From: Apostichopus japonicus
Lineage: Eukaryota > Echinodermata > Holothuroidea > Aspidochirotida > Stichopodidae
Length of the DNA: 64,000 nucleotides
Direction of reading: 5' to 3'
NCBI RefSeq assembly: GCF_037975245.1
Contig: NC_092561.1
Location: 18,895,008-18,959,007, forward strand
Position numbers and translations under genes: made by a program
Notes under the pieces: model-generated
The model's database searches: none
What the model was told of the DNA's origin: nothing
The model's input: only the letters and a program-made list of their open reading frames with translations
Part shown: piece by piece, positions 13,379 through 35,100 of the stretch
Layout of the letters: each line of letters begins with the position of its first letter
Numbering within the stretch: position 1 is the stretch's first letter

Positions 13379-14857
13379 CCTTTCAATCTCTGTTGTAGAT
13401 CGACACTTATCAAGAACGGTCATCAGTTGATCAATAGGAATGCCTACTATAGATGTCCCGAATACTCAGTACTCGGAAGTTGCCCATAATAATAATTATT
13501 CCTTATCAATTTATCGAAAAAAATTGCTGGATTGTTCACTTGTTTTACTACTTATATAAGTTCATGCATTCATCGCACGGTGGAGGGATGGGGCCGAGGG
13601 GGGTATGATACAAATTATGTCGTTGGCTAAAAATGTATGCCATCCCTTATGATTTATGTGTTTAATGCTTCTGTTTATAGGCTACTATGTTATCAAGACT
13701 CTCCCAAAGTCTAAAAAATGTCTCTGCAGCGTGAACTTTCAGCTAAATCGGGCAAACATGTCGCTATGATTTAAGGCATTGTTTAACATAAATAGTCGTT
13801 TGAAGTTTGAAAGTGGATATAAGAAACACTGTTTATGATGGCATATGAGGATCACGTGAGGGTTACACTATCATGTTTAAATTGCTATCATAACTTTAAT
13901 ATAAGTGGCCTTAAAGAACCATATATTTTACAAAGTAACCGGTAAGCTCTGAAATTACAATTAAAAGTTCGAAAATTGTTTTAAAAATATGATGATTTTT
14001 GTCCTTTATTATCATAAATAAAGCAACCTAAATAACACAGTGACGTGCACAGAACTTGAAAGTTGAGGGCCAGGGGGTGGGGGGGGGTGTTCAATATCTC
14101 CCGACTGATCTTGGTAGGGGAATGTACCTGGACGGGATATAAGGTGGATCATAAAGTTAACGAGGGTGTGGATGAATGCTACTCACATGGGGTGGGGGTG
14201 GGGGTTCGAGGGTCGGAACATTGGTACATACTGAGGCATTTTTAGACTATAAATAAGGTAAATAATGTTAAGGTCTAATCGCAAGGTTGTGCTACTAAAT
14301 ACTTTTGAAGTTTGAAGAAATGTCGCTGGTGATGTTGGGGTTGGGGCGGGAGAGTATACCACCCCCTCCCCACTTTCGTAGGCCTACACCATTGAACCAA
14401 CATGTCAAATCCATCTGTCGACTTGCACTTGTTAACGAAACTGCGTTATGTTAAGACATCTGTATATCTCTTTAAAGTTTTAACATAAACCAATGTTCTC
14501 TGATTGAGAACTGGTATACTTTGACAAAACGACCTATCGGGAAGTTTCGATAGTTATGCAAATGCCCTTTGTCACACAGACCCAACGTAACCCCGACTAG
14601 ACGTTAAGGAGTTGTCTCTTATATCAAGTTCGATTTTCGATTTCCACATCGAAAACAGCTCTTCGCACAAGTTCCATCGTCATTCGTGAATAGCCTATAG
14701 GTTAGTAATCGTCATTGGTGATAGTTAATTCTTTGCCGATATAATTTTCCGACAACTTTTGCTGATATCCAAGCAGCAAACTAAGCTTGAGATTGATAAC
14801 AAAGATATATGCCTTCATTTCTCCGAGAATACATACGAATCTTCCAAAGCCGACGTC
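13379..14857. other. Upstream region of SLC22 gene
   Basis: Presumed promoter and 5' UTR of the transporter. One short upstream reading frame starts at an ATG near 14806 and overlaps the main start at 14858 in another frame. A G-rich tract lies at 14070-14090. No other gene seen. Confidence 0.4.
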
Positions 14858-23562
<8,705 letters not shown>

Positions 23563-23604
23563 TATAACGGTGACATATATATTTACTTAGTATAACGTGA
23601 CATC

Positions 23605-23869
23605 CCTATGTTCCGACGTCTCTATGTTCCGACGTCTCTATGTTCCGACAAAAAGAAAAACATCGGAGCAATTTTTTTTCCCCCAAATTTGTTTGAACCA
23701 AAAAAACTAGTTTCGTGACCCCAATATTTTTGTGACCAATTTTTTTTGGAACTCACAAAAATCTTGGGGTATGAAAACTTGTTTTCTTGGTAGAAACAAA
23801 TTTTTGGATAAAACAAATTGTCCCGAATTATTCCTTTTTGTCGGAACATAGAGACGTCGGAACATAGAG
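23605..23869. repeat. Inverted-repeat element in the SLC22 3' UTR
   Basis: A perfect 36-bp inverted repeat: 23620-23655 pairs with 23834-23869. Each arm holds two copies of CTATGTTCCGACGTCT, and the left arm is preceded by a third at about 23605. The 180-bp interior is also partly self-complementary. It lies between the stop codon (23562) and the poly(A) signal (24725), so the mRNA should fold into a long hairpin. It looks like a small non-autonomous element; no target duplication is clear. Confidence 0.8.
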
Positions 23870-24724
23870 AAGTAACCAGTGTAATCATAAGCCAAAGCAT
23901 GTACCACGACAACTTTTAAAAAGGACAAACTCCCTCTGATTTCGTTTGAAGTTTCCCGTGTCCACTGCACCCTTGGTTATACTTGCCGTTGAAACGAGAA
24001 ATTGTGGTAGACATTTACTTGAAATACATACTGCTTTTGGCATTTGTTTATGTGTTTGTTTTAAATGTAGCTTGTGTATGTAGTCAGATTTTGTTTAATT
24101 ACAAAACCCTCCATAAGAAAAATAATGGCGATCTCCGTAGAGCAGCTTTTTAAAAGCATGTGGTCACGTGAATGATGGGGCTGAATGAAAAGACATTTTT
24201 GTCGTCAGAACCTCTTTCACAAAAGAAAGAAGAGGTCTTTGTTTTCTATTTTTTGAATATAAATATGTATTATTTACAATGTTGGAATGAAGTCCAATGT
24301 TATTGTAATTTTAATCATTTTAGTATTTGGAACTGATTAGCTTAATTGAGTACTAATAACAAAATTAAGGTGTGTTTAGTTTTGAGGTGATTCGTTCACA
24401 TTCAAAATCAAACTTTATGAAAGGCATTGACCGTTTGCTAAAATAAAAAAAATGAAACAAAAGCATCGACAACTTGCCTAATTAAGAAGAGTAGAACAAA
24501 AACAAAGGAAGCTGGGCAAAAAGAGAAAAAAAGAGAAAATAATTGCTGCCGTGGATGAGAAACATGTAACTTTTTATCAGTTGTCCTTATAGCCTACTTT
24601 TTGGAATTACCGTTTTGATGAAAATATGATTAGTATTCATCTTAATCACTCTGTCTAATGAAAGTATAATGTTTTCACCTTATTTCAAGCTGTTTGTACA
24701 ATTATCTTATGTAAAGTGATGAGC

Positions 24725-24730
24725 AATAAA
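24725..24730 (+). promoter_or_regulatory. Poly(A) signal of SLC22 gene
   Basis: AATAAA about 1.16 kb after the stop codon, followed by GGTTGATGCTGG, with no better signal nearer. Gives a 3' UTR of about 1.2 kb. Confidence 0.6.
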
Positions 24731-24889
24731 GGTTGATGCTGGAAGTTAATACAGTGTTCCTAATTTTCACCAAAATACGGCTTCCAACATTTGTACCCTC
24801 CACTATAACGTCAATCTTGTTTGGTTTCCCGAAAACTAAAGCTACATGGAGTCACTCTTACGGACCTTGCGAACTTGTGCGGGGGCCGC

Positions 24890-25085
24890 GGATTGCGAAG
24901 TCGGCAATGACTGCAACGCGAATCGCAAAGCCAGTAATTACTATTATGGTTAGATTCGTCACTGCAGCATACAGAAACGTTGTACTCAAAGCCGAAGCCA
25001 AAAGTGAATTAATCGGGTCACAAATCCGGAATCTATGAATGCTAACTTCTTCAATACCGCCCTCATTTCCTCGGAAATATTTCAT
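24890..25085 (+). repeat. Dispersed repeat, copy 2 of an inverted pair
   Basis: Counterpart of 19555-19815 in the opposite orientation, sharing the AAAAGTGAATTAATCG and ACCGCCCTCATT blocks. No gene. Confidence 0.55.
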
Positions 25086-25736
25086 AACCTAGTTTTGATT
25101 TTTCTGTTTAATCTTCTTTCTTCTACACCCTTGCTTACATAGGGATGATCTGAAAATTATTTTTGATCCCAAAAAGGCTAAAACTGAATTGTTTTTTTCC
25201 CCTCCTAACTTCACTATATTTTGGTTGGACAAATGGGTCCCCTAGTTTGTTCACACTTGGTAATGAGTGACAACTAAGAATTCATTAAGAATCATTACTA
25301 TTTGATCATGAATTTTCTTGGGCCAGGCCACATGATAAAGTTATCATCACTAAGACTTAACGTGAAACGTTGTCTTTTATGTTCTCTAGTGTCAACTTAT
25401 ATGACTTAATGCCAGGAATAACCAGACCTGCAGCTTTAAGGGAGTAAGGGGCACGTGAATAAAAATCTTGTGTAGCGTCTATCTATACGAATCCTATCAT
25501 GCACTTGACAATGTGTAGGACAATTATTTATATGGCGAGAGGTGTCATATACCATATTAAAATGTACTACTACAGAGATCGTTAACCTGCGCTAGTATTT
25601 GTTGGTCTATAGACCACACCAAATCACCACAGCATATATAGCAAAGCACTCGTACAGGCCGCTGGATTCGAACCGGATGTCAATACTGTGAAAATTATAC
25701 TAATCGTGAACTTCTATACGAATCTTCTTTTACTGT

Positions 25737-26062
25737 GTGAACACCCGATACACATAGAAAACTCATGCAGTTAATACTGTAAATCTTACAGTTTTGTACC
25801 ACAGTAAAAACTGGGTCGTGCTATAATTCGGTAGCATGTGCTATTAGGATTACAGTAAGAACTGAGGATATGTGTAATTCTAACAAATCCAGTTGTTTTG
25901 GGATTTGTTGGAATTACAAATATCCTCAGTTCTTACTGTAAACTTAATAGCACATGCTACCGATTTATCAGATTTGTCAGCACGATCTAGTATTTACTGT
26001 GGTACAAAACTTTAGATTTACAGTAGTTACTGTAATCTCTGTGTGAATCGGCTGGTGTGAAA
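25737..26062. mobile_element. Foldback (hairpin) element
   Basis: About 325 bp that is largely its own reverse complement. AGTTTTGTACCACAGTAAA, GGTAGCATGTGCTATTA, TACAGTAAGAACTGAGGATAT and TAATTC..AACAAATCC in the left half recur inverted in the right half, around a centre near 25900 (TTGTTTTGGG). Outer ends GTGTGAACACC and GGTGTGAA. No coding capacity. A MITE-like element is the likely explanation. Confidence 0.75.
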
Positions 26063-26722
26063 CATACGTCTCTTATATATGAAGTCCATAAGGTCACGAT
26101 GATCGTGCTTTTAGTGTGCAATTTCTGAAACATTATCTACCATCATGACTTATTCAACGAGGTATACTAAGAGATCTTCAGATATATTATCGAAACATTT
26201 GACAGTACTATATACGTACACAATAAACCTTTGGTATATAGTTTAATATATCTCATATATCAATGTATGTGTCTGTGTTTGTCGTTAAATGTCTCATATC
26301 TATATCATCTTAAGGAGAATATTGTTATGGCATTTATCAGGCAATTTATGAGACAAAAGATCAGGAATATTTGGGTTCATAATATATTTTATAGGCATGA
26401 ATGCAGGAACCCATCTAAGGTTTATAAACTATCTGTCATTATAGTGATTTAGATAATACCAGATAACCCCCCCCCCCCCGGACCGTCACCCTCCGCCCCG
26501 CCACCTCAACCCGTGTAATACAAATGAGGATTAAGAGTTTGAATATGTGAGGTATCTGTGCAATGGCCACGTTTTTTTACACCCAGTGCTTTAGACGAAT
26601 AGAAAACTGGACATATGTTAGCCAACAACGTGGAAAATAGCCCTGACTTAACTGCGCCAAATTTGGAAAAGACCTAGTTGGGAGCTCAGCTTCTTTGTAC
26701 GTTTATTAGCAAGACTGACGCA

Positions 26723-26796
26723 AAAAAATGGTGTTTAACAGTATACTGGATAAAGGAATATTCCTTTACCCAGTATACTGTTAAACACCATTTTTT
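26723..26796. repeat. 74-bp near-perfect palindrome
   Basis: The 36-bp arms 26723-26758 and 26761-26796 pair with one mismatch (GGATAAAGG against CCTTTACCC) around a 2-bp centre. Content includes GTGTTTAACAGTATACTGG. It would form a cruciform in DNA or a hairpin in RNA. Intergenic. Confidence 0.85.
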
Positions 26797-28542
26797 ATGA
26801 GAATTTTTTTTTCAAATAACTGAAACTTTAACACAGTACTTATAGGCCATATGGGTCTTGATGTGCTTTCAAATACGAAATAAAGCCTACATGAATATAT
26901 TTTCTTGACACGAATTTAGAGCAACATTAAGTTGAGTTATCGAGCAATGAAGTTGAAGAATGCAAGTTGGGGTGTCTTGTAAGGCCATAGCGAATAATCT
27001 GGCTGACACGATGTGTCATTTTACACTCTGTTACATGTACTTGTTCATTTTAATTTGTTTCACCCGGTGCCTCAATATTTCAGGAGACCCCCGTTTTTGG
27101 ACCCCTATAGGCCTATGATTGCTTCCCGATAATCATTTTGCGGCAGTTAGCGTTCTAACACATAAGGCACACTGTTTAGAAGCGCTGTTGACTGGTCTCT
27201 CGAATGCGAGTGCTTCAGTAAATAAGACCCTTCACTGACCCATGACCTCGTTTACAGCAATCGCAAGTGCCCTGATTCGAGAATAGAAAACTTTATTTCA
27301 TATTCAAGCATGCAATTTAGAGGGCTTATGGGGGTCCTTTCTACTGAGTGCAACCCGCTTTACATTGCTTGTATATATACACAACTCCCGTGCGTAAATT
27401 TCTGCCCAGCATAAGATCATATACGCTACAGCGTTATTCATCCATAACGAGGCTTTTGAAATATCCTGTAAAGGTGTCAAGAATCAAAATTATTGTTGCG
27501 TATCAGCGATTATGATATCGAACTGTTTTAGTACACGTCGCCATATGTCAGGCAGTCAAGGTTATGGAAATCACGAGAAAACGTAGCTTTTCAAGTGTCG
27601 ATAAGCTGGACTCGCTGTTTCAACTTTCATGTAGGGCTAATGTTGTTGTAAATGCCTGGCCTTCCGCGCTGTTCATGACGAGAATAATAAACAGTTTGCA
27701 TCTCACTCTGGGTGAAAAAGAGGAAGGAAACCTGGTAAGGTAGTTTGATTTCACTCTTATTACAAAAGTTTAGCTGAAGGCTTGTTTGGTAGCATATATA
27801 CCATAACATTTCTTTAAAATGCCAGTTAGACCTAAGCTAGGCCTAAGGCATTCCGGCGATCGGAGGGCTTATCAACTTATATGTTGTAGGTAACCAACAG
27901 TAAGCCAAATGCTACAACACTATGGCCAGTAACTTACTGAGGCAACAATACTGGGAAGACTATTTGTGGTTTATAAGCATGTCTTCCGTGTTTTGGTTGC
28001 ACAGGGTCACCTACTTTTGTTTTACCACATGGGAAACCTCCAATGTTGGGAATGACCTCAATTTTTGGTCCCTACTACAGTAGTAGTACTTCTGGTGGGC
28101 ATTTTGCAGCAGTTGGTTTTCTGGCAAATGACTTGTTTGTAAGATTGAAAATATGCAATATATTTGGAAACATGATTTCTAATGACTTGTACCTCAAATG
28201 TTTTTGGAAGACCCATTTTTAGCCCTCCATTGAGGGTCCTGGTCACTGGTGTGCACTGAAATGTAGCAGGTGTTCCTGGCAGGACTGGATTCTGGTGTAT
28301 TTCATATGTTACTACCAGTGTGCCCCTGTACTCAGATATTGATACCTCGTTCCCTTGAGCTAGCTCAGTCAAGGCTCTGGGATATGACCTGGTCTCATCA
28401 ACTTGGGACATAAGTTTAGGAAAGGGCCTGAGAGTGCATGCTAGGTCAGTTGGGGACGGGTTGGTAAGGGGGGGGGGCGGGGGTTAAACGATCATGATAG
28501 TCATAAATTTTTAATGTATAGTCAGTATTGCGATGTTTGGCA
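26797..28542. other. Intergenic stretch between SLC22 and TMTC3 genes
   Basis: AT-rich DNA. A 117-codon open frame lies on the minus strand at 28411-28058 but has no recognisable domain or clear splice sites, so I do not call it a gene. A G/C homopolymer tract is at 28468-28485. Confidence 0.4.
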
Positions 28543-28998
28543 CACTGCGAAGTTCGGACACCCTAAGAAATACGATTTCACCATGAAAACCTACAGGAAG
28601 AGCCAAATTTCACCAAAAGTACGAAGCTACAGTTATTTTCTCTCCAAAATGACCCGTGTGCAAGAAAGTACTTACATATTTGTAAATAAAATGACGGAGA
28701 TCTATGAAGTCTGTTATAATTACTGAAAGTGCAACTGCGCCACCAATTTTATCACCAGCGCCACACTGTGGGTTGGGTGTCCGAACTTCGCAATACTCTA
28801 GCAAAGAAATACCAGTTCCACAATCACGAAGAATCTTCTTGGAATACAACGTGAAAACAGTTTGCAGGAAAGAAAGTTTGGCCGTGTATCATACTATAAC
28901 AAATTTCTCCCACCATATCAAGTATATTTTCAGGTGATTTATACCAGAAGATTTAGTTTTGGGGTGTTTTAAGGCTTAGGTGTCCGAACTTCGAAGTG
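28543..28998. mobile_element. Inverted-repeat element upstream of TMTC3 exon 1
   Basis: The left end CACTGCGAAGTTCGGACACC is mirrored by GGTGTCCGAACTTCGAAGTG at the right end (28979-28998). A third copy, GGTGTCCGAACTTCGCAATAC-like, sits inside at about 28772-28795. About 456 bp with no open frame of note; it ends 163 bp before the TMTC3 start codon, so it may contribute to the promoter or first intron. Confidence 0.7.
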
Positions 28999-29160
28999 AC
29001 CATGCTATTTAAACAGATTATTCCAAATCATCATAAAATGTTGTATGCCACACTGTATACAGTTCTAAACATTTTGCAGTATTTGATCATATCTCTGTCA
29101 AGGACGCTGTACTTAAAAATATCAAAACATCTGGGAATTTCTTCCTTTTTCCTCCTAGAT

Positions 29161-32100
29161 ATGGATCAAAAGATGACCACAATCCCTGGTAAGGCTTCAC
29201 CACCGACCTCACCTCCATCGTCTGAGAAGGAAAAGACGGGCGCTCACTTTCTCTTGTTTTCCCTCATCCTCCTATTCATCTGTGTCAACTGCTACTTTAA
29301 TTCGCTCGAAGATGGCTTCTGCTTTGACGATGCCAAAGCGGTTCAAACCAATCAGGACCTTCGACCCACAACTCCGATCTATGAACTTTTCTTCAATGAC
29401 TTTTGGGGAACTCCCATGCACAAGGTGATTTCTCCATAACTGTATTTGATAAACTCTCAACATGCTAATGCACACTTGAACTGGTTACATAGCAAATTGC
29501 AAATTTTAGGTTGATCATAGACCCAGGGAGATTATTGTATGTAGACCCCATGAAAGTTTGATAAACATCTACAGTTTTGCCCCCAGAGTTTTACATGATA
29601 AAAAGTGCTAAATGTTATGTCATCCAAACCATGCCAAGAAATTGTGACTCTCAGATATTATTTCTTTTCTGACAATTGCGTACTTCTTAGATTATTATGG
29701 GAAACCATAACTTATGGGAAACCAAACCATCAAAAGTTTTAAACTTATAAAGTTGTAACTCCTGTTGAAAAGAGAGGTTTGGCTGGGTAGTGATTTAAAA
29801 CTACTGACCTAAGGATTACAAGTCCAGTACTCGATAGGATTGAGCTATCCAACCCTTGGTTAGTGGTAATTCCCTATGAAGCATAATACAATGAACATTG
29901 TTTTTTTATGAGAAAAATCCCTGTTAATTAGCCAGTAATTGTATAGAATTTTGTACCAGGGCTGTTAAATATACCAATACAGTACAAAGAAAAAAATTGA
30001 TTTTTAAGAGCTGCACTACACAGGCTTACTGTAGTCTCGTCAACTTGAGAAACTCAATCAATACATTTTTAGTTAGAGACTTCATAGTTAGTCGTAACTA
30101 GGTCTGTTTGTTTTCTACCATATCTCAAATGTTTTACCGGCAGTAGCTCTAGTAATTAAACTATTTTGAAAGAAAAAAAGTGTTATTGGTTTTGACACTC
30201 ACCTCAAGGGCATATTTCCAAGCCATCTGAACTTGTCAATATCATGATGGTTTCCTATAAATACAGCTAAATGTCATGGGGTTTGTTCAAGTTTTTTGCT
30301 GTTTTTATTTCTCATATATACTGTAGGATTCCAGCCACAAGTCATATCGCCCTCTATGTATATTAACCTTCCGTTGGAATTATGCTATCCATGAGCTGGA
30401 GTCGGCAGGCTACCATTTTGGGAATATGATGTTGCACTGGATTCTGTCTCTGCTAATCCTGCTTGTCTTTCAAATGTTCCTCTCTGAGTGGTTGTCCTTC
30501 ATCTTAGCTGTTCTTTTTATGGTTCATCCTGTCCATACAGAAGCAGTAAGTACATGTTGCTATGGAAACTGTTATTTTTAATAGATTCTCCATTTCTGGG
30601 TTTTAAAAGCTTTACTGTAGCTTACATCAGGCAGAATTCTGCCGCAATCTGACTAAACCATAATATTGAAACAAAAGTAACGGTTTCTCATTCTTTCTAA
30701 GAGATTTATATAGGTATATCTTGCACAATGTGACATCTTCTAACTAGCTGGCAAGGTTATAGCAATATTTTGTCCAGTGGGCGACATAACTTTTAATATC
30801 GTGTTATGTTGAGTTATTTCCAGACAGTTAATGACTCTCGCTAGTGATTTAGTGGCATAAAATTAGCAAGTAAATTTTTTTCCTTTACGTTTCTGTATCT
30901 TCCTTTCAGGATGCACTACAGTACCACAAGATTGTGGCCAAATTTGATCCCAAACTGGGTCTGTTAGTTTTGTTTGTGTTATAAATTCTTTTCCATTTTT
31001 CAGCAAATAATGCACAGTTTTTTCTTTTTTCTTTCTTCTCCCTAAGGTGACAGGAATTGTTGGTAGGGCTGAGGTCCTCTCCGCCATCTTTGTTCTTCTT
31101 GCTCTCAAATGCTACGAGAAGGGATCAGGATATCGGAAGATTACGGGTAGGTCTGCCGTCGTAAAGTCATAGCCCAAAAGTGTGAAGTTATCCTTTCTTC
31201 TTCCATGTTCTGCTTGCAAAAACAATGAATAGCTATGAGAAGGTGTTATAGGGACACAAGTCATATATTTGATCTTTAAATGTGCATTTATTTGACTTTT
31301 GTAATTACAGCTCACGGATCACGATTACACGTCATATATTCTGTTTCTTCTTACGCACTTTATGCGGAGTGGTAAAAGACGGTATCAGAACCCATGTGAG
31401 ATACCACCCAATCCCTTCAACGTGCACTTATGTATTTACGACGTCACCCAACTAATTGATATCCCCTTACGACTATGTCGATTTGAAAACTACACAAGGG
31501 ATATAGGATACTGTTAGATCACTGGTCGGTCAGTACATTTGCCATCAAGTTAGATACATAAAGTATGGGATACCCTATGTTGTCCTAAGCTTTGAGAGTT
31601 GCTCAGGATATTGTAAAAACCACTGGTAGGTCTGTAGTCATAGAGATGGTACACAGATAATGTGATCCCTTCTGCTATCCTTGCCTTTCAAAGCTAAGAG
31701 AGTGGATTAGGATATCGTAAGACCACTGGTAGGTCTGTAGTCATAGAGACGATACACATATCATGTGATCCCCTCTGCTATCCCTGCCTTTCAAAGCTAA
31801 GAGATGTGGATTAGGATATCGTAAGACCACTGGTAGGTCTGTAGTCATAGAGACGATACACAGAGGATGTGATCCCCTCTGCTATCCTTGCCTTTCAAAG
31901 CTAAGAGAATTGAATAGGATATCGTAAGACCACTGGTAGGTCTGTAGTCATAGAGACGATACACAGAGGATGTGATCCCCTCTGCTATCCTAGTCTTTCA
32001 AAGCTAAGAGAGTGGATTAGGATATCGTAAGACCAATGGTAGGTCTGTAGTCATAGAGACGATACACAGAGGATGTGGATCCCCTCTGCTATCCTTGCCT

Positions 32101-35100
32101 TTCAAAGCAAAGAGATTGGATTAGGTTACCATAAGACCACTGGTAGAGATATACTTCCTTTGAGTCAATATATAATGGTAAAGTTTTTTTTCATCTAATT
32201 TCATCATTTCTGTTTCAAGTTTTCTTTAACTGAACGGACAATGTTTTCAGGTTCCTCTTTATGTGTTTTTTTCTTCATTGTCGATTATGGTAATGGTACG
32301 TGGTACAATATACAACCTAAAGCATGTTAATAGCAGTGTGGGACTGATCTAGTTATGGTGTTACATTACTGTACATTCCTTTTGATAAAACCAGTCCTGT
32401 CGACCATCCTCGTAATTGTAAGCGACAGTGTTCTTATCTGGTCACAACATATATCTTTCAGAATGGAAGTATATACATCTCACAATCCTGATGGTTGTCA
32501 TAGCAACATTGTGCAAGGAACAAGGAATAGCTGCAGTTCCGATATGCTGTGCCTACGAAGTGCTTTGGTTACAAAGGGTAAGTAACTCTTATTTTTAGAT
32601 TTAATGCGATTTGGGTATACCATTGATGAAGACTAAAGTATCCTTGTCTTGTTGTAATGGTTTATTGCAGTTGTTTGTGCTTTTGCAGAAACCATGGTTC
32701 AAAGTCCCATCCACCATTACTAATAAAATATCCACAAGAAATGTGGATTCTTTGTGAAGGATATATGCATGGAGAGTGTGTTAGGTTCTTCGATCCTAAC
32801 CATTAAGCCTGAAGTCTGTGATAATAAGCTGAAAGTTCCTTCTAGATTCATTAATATTAATATGTGTAAAAGTAAATGGGCCTGACATTTCTGTCCTAGT
32901 AGGACCTTCTTCAGAGGCTGAATGACAAGTAACAGAAACTACAAGGTAAAATTGCAGGATTGAAACGTCAGGCCTACTTACTATTACACATACTCTTACA
33001 CAGGTTCTTTAGTGGATAAACAGTTTGCTAACAGTTTTTGTTTTATTTTAATATTAATATGTGTCTGATGAACAACATGATATATTTGATCTCGGCCCAT
33101 CTATTAATTATCCAATTATTTTTTGGAATTTGATGTAGCTTGACTTTTCAGGACTAGGCTAGGCTAGGCTGTGTAGTTATGCTAGATAATTATGCTACTG
33201 AAGGTGTGAGCTTGAATTTTCAGGACTAGGACAGGCTGTATAATTATCCTATGAAGTGACTGAGTTGCTATGTGTGAGCTTGAAGCAGTTATAATAAGTG
33301 TATCTGTTTAATTGAATTTTTTGGCTTTATTTGTTCTACAGTGCTTTGCTAGAGGTATACTTTTTATTCTTCCTGTTTAAAGGAGGGCTAATGAAATGCT
33401 TACAAGTTCCTGTGAGCTTCTCTTCAAATCTTCTCAAGTCAAACTCTCTACTGTGTGTACATCTGGATTGTTGTTATATATGATACAGCCAAGTAAGGTA
33501 CACCCACCAAAAGGAACACATGCAGCAGCTGCAAACTACCCTGCAGGGAGGCTGAATCAATATCAAGCAATAGATATTAACTTGGCAGCCCAGCAGTGCC
33601 AATTGTGTGACAATGGCAGTGTCTACTGTGTGACACTGGCAGTGCCTATTGTGTGACAATGGCAGTGCATATTGTGTGACAATGGCAGTGCCTATTGTGT
33701 GACAATGGCAGTGTCTATTGTGTGACAATGGCAGTGCATATTGTGTGACAATGGCAGTGCCTATTGTGTGACAATGGCAGTGCCTATTGTGTGACAATGG
33801 CAGTGTCTATTGTGTGACACGGGCAGTGCCTATTGTGTGACACTGGCAGTGCATATTGTGTGAAACTACACTGCATAGAAGCTAACGTCCTATGCAGCCT
33901 AGCTGCAGGATGCTGCAGCCCCATAACCATGTGCTTTACAACAGTGAGTTCTGTGCTATATATATTTCCCTTCACTCAAACTTGCTCACTAGACTATAAA
34001 GTTTCTAATTAGTCGGTGTCGTAAATTCTATTTTTCACACAGGTGACGTTATGGGAAGGCCTTCACCTTGCCAAGATGATATTCAGCAAACCGAGACAGT
34101 TGCCGTCCTGGTTTATCACGTCCCTGATTAGAATGCTGTTCCTTCTCTTTACAACAGTCGGTTTGATGGCTCTCAGGATTCTGGTCATGGGAGCGGAACT
34201 ACCACATTTCACTGCGTAAGGGAATTCTTGTTTGTGTCGTAAGTCTAAGAGGATCTAGAGCTTTGTCTAAAATGTTGATCATACTGTAAAGGTTTATGGT
34301 CTTAAGAGTCGCAGTAGCCATCTTACAATGATGCTGACCTTCTAGAAACCCTGCAAGCATATCTAGTAAAGGAGGTATTAAAGGCATTGAAGACTCGCCC
34401 CAAACCGCGTGCGGCCATCTGAAAAAGTTAACTTTCCGTTGCTCGTAAGAGATGTTTTGTTCTTGTCGCTACAAATTGCAGACAGTACAGTAATGAAACG
34501 TGATACCTTGTTATCTTTAGCTGGACCTGAGATGTCCATCGCTGTATTGTTTGTACACTGTGCTATGGGTATTGACCACAGCTGTATGTATCGACTGTAC
34601 ACCAGTGTCTAATTACCGATGGTAGCAAGCTGTGTGTGTGTATTTTCTGCCATCGATGCTGGTGTCTAACACTTCTGTTACACCTCATTCGAAACTAGGT
34701 CAGATAACCGGCATTAGACGTTTCTTTTTGCGCGAGTCTTCACACCCTTTAAACAGAGGGTGGCTGATCTTCAAAGAAGTATCAGGTTGCTAAAGGTAAC
34801 TAGTGACCAAGGAGCTACTAATAGTCTTGACTGAACTATCGTGCAATAGAGTGACTATGCTATTTAATGTGACAGTGATCTCTCTCTCCCAGAAGCAACT
34901 AACAGATTCCTGACCGGCCAAATGTGAAAGATTAGACAGGTCTAGACAGCCTTGACCCAATATTTATTCTTTTTATCGCACGATAATAATTTCAGGGAAT
35001 TTCGTTTTTTCTCCATTGCTTCCAGGTTTGATAATCCTCCGGCCAGTGCCCCTACGCCGGTCCGACAACTCACCCAGTGGTACCTCCTACCACTCAACGC

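Noticed and set aside
28058-28411. 117-codon minus-strand open frame starting MSQVDETRSYPRAL
   Set aside because: No recognised domain, no clear flanking splice sites, and a chance frame of this size is expected in 64 kb. It could still be an unknown exon or a transposon remnant.
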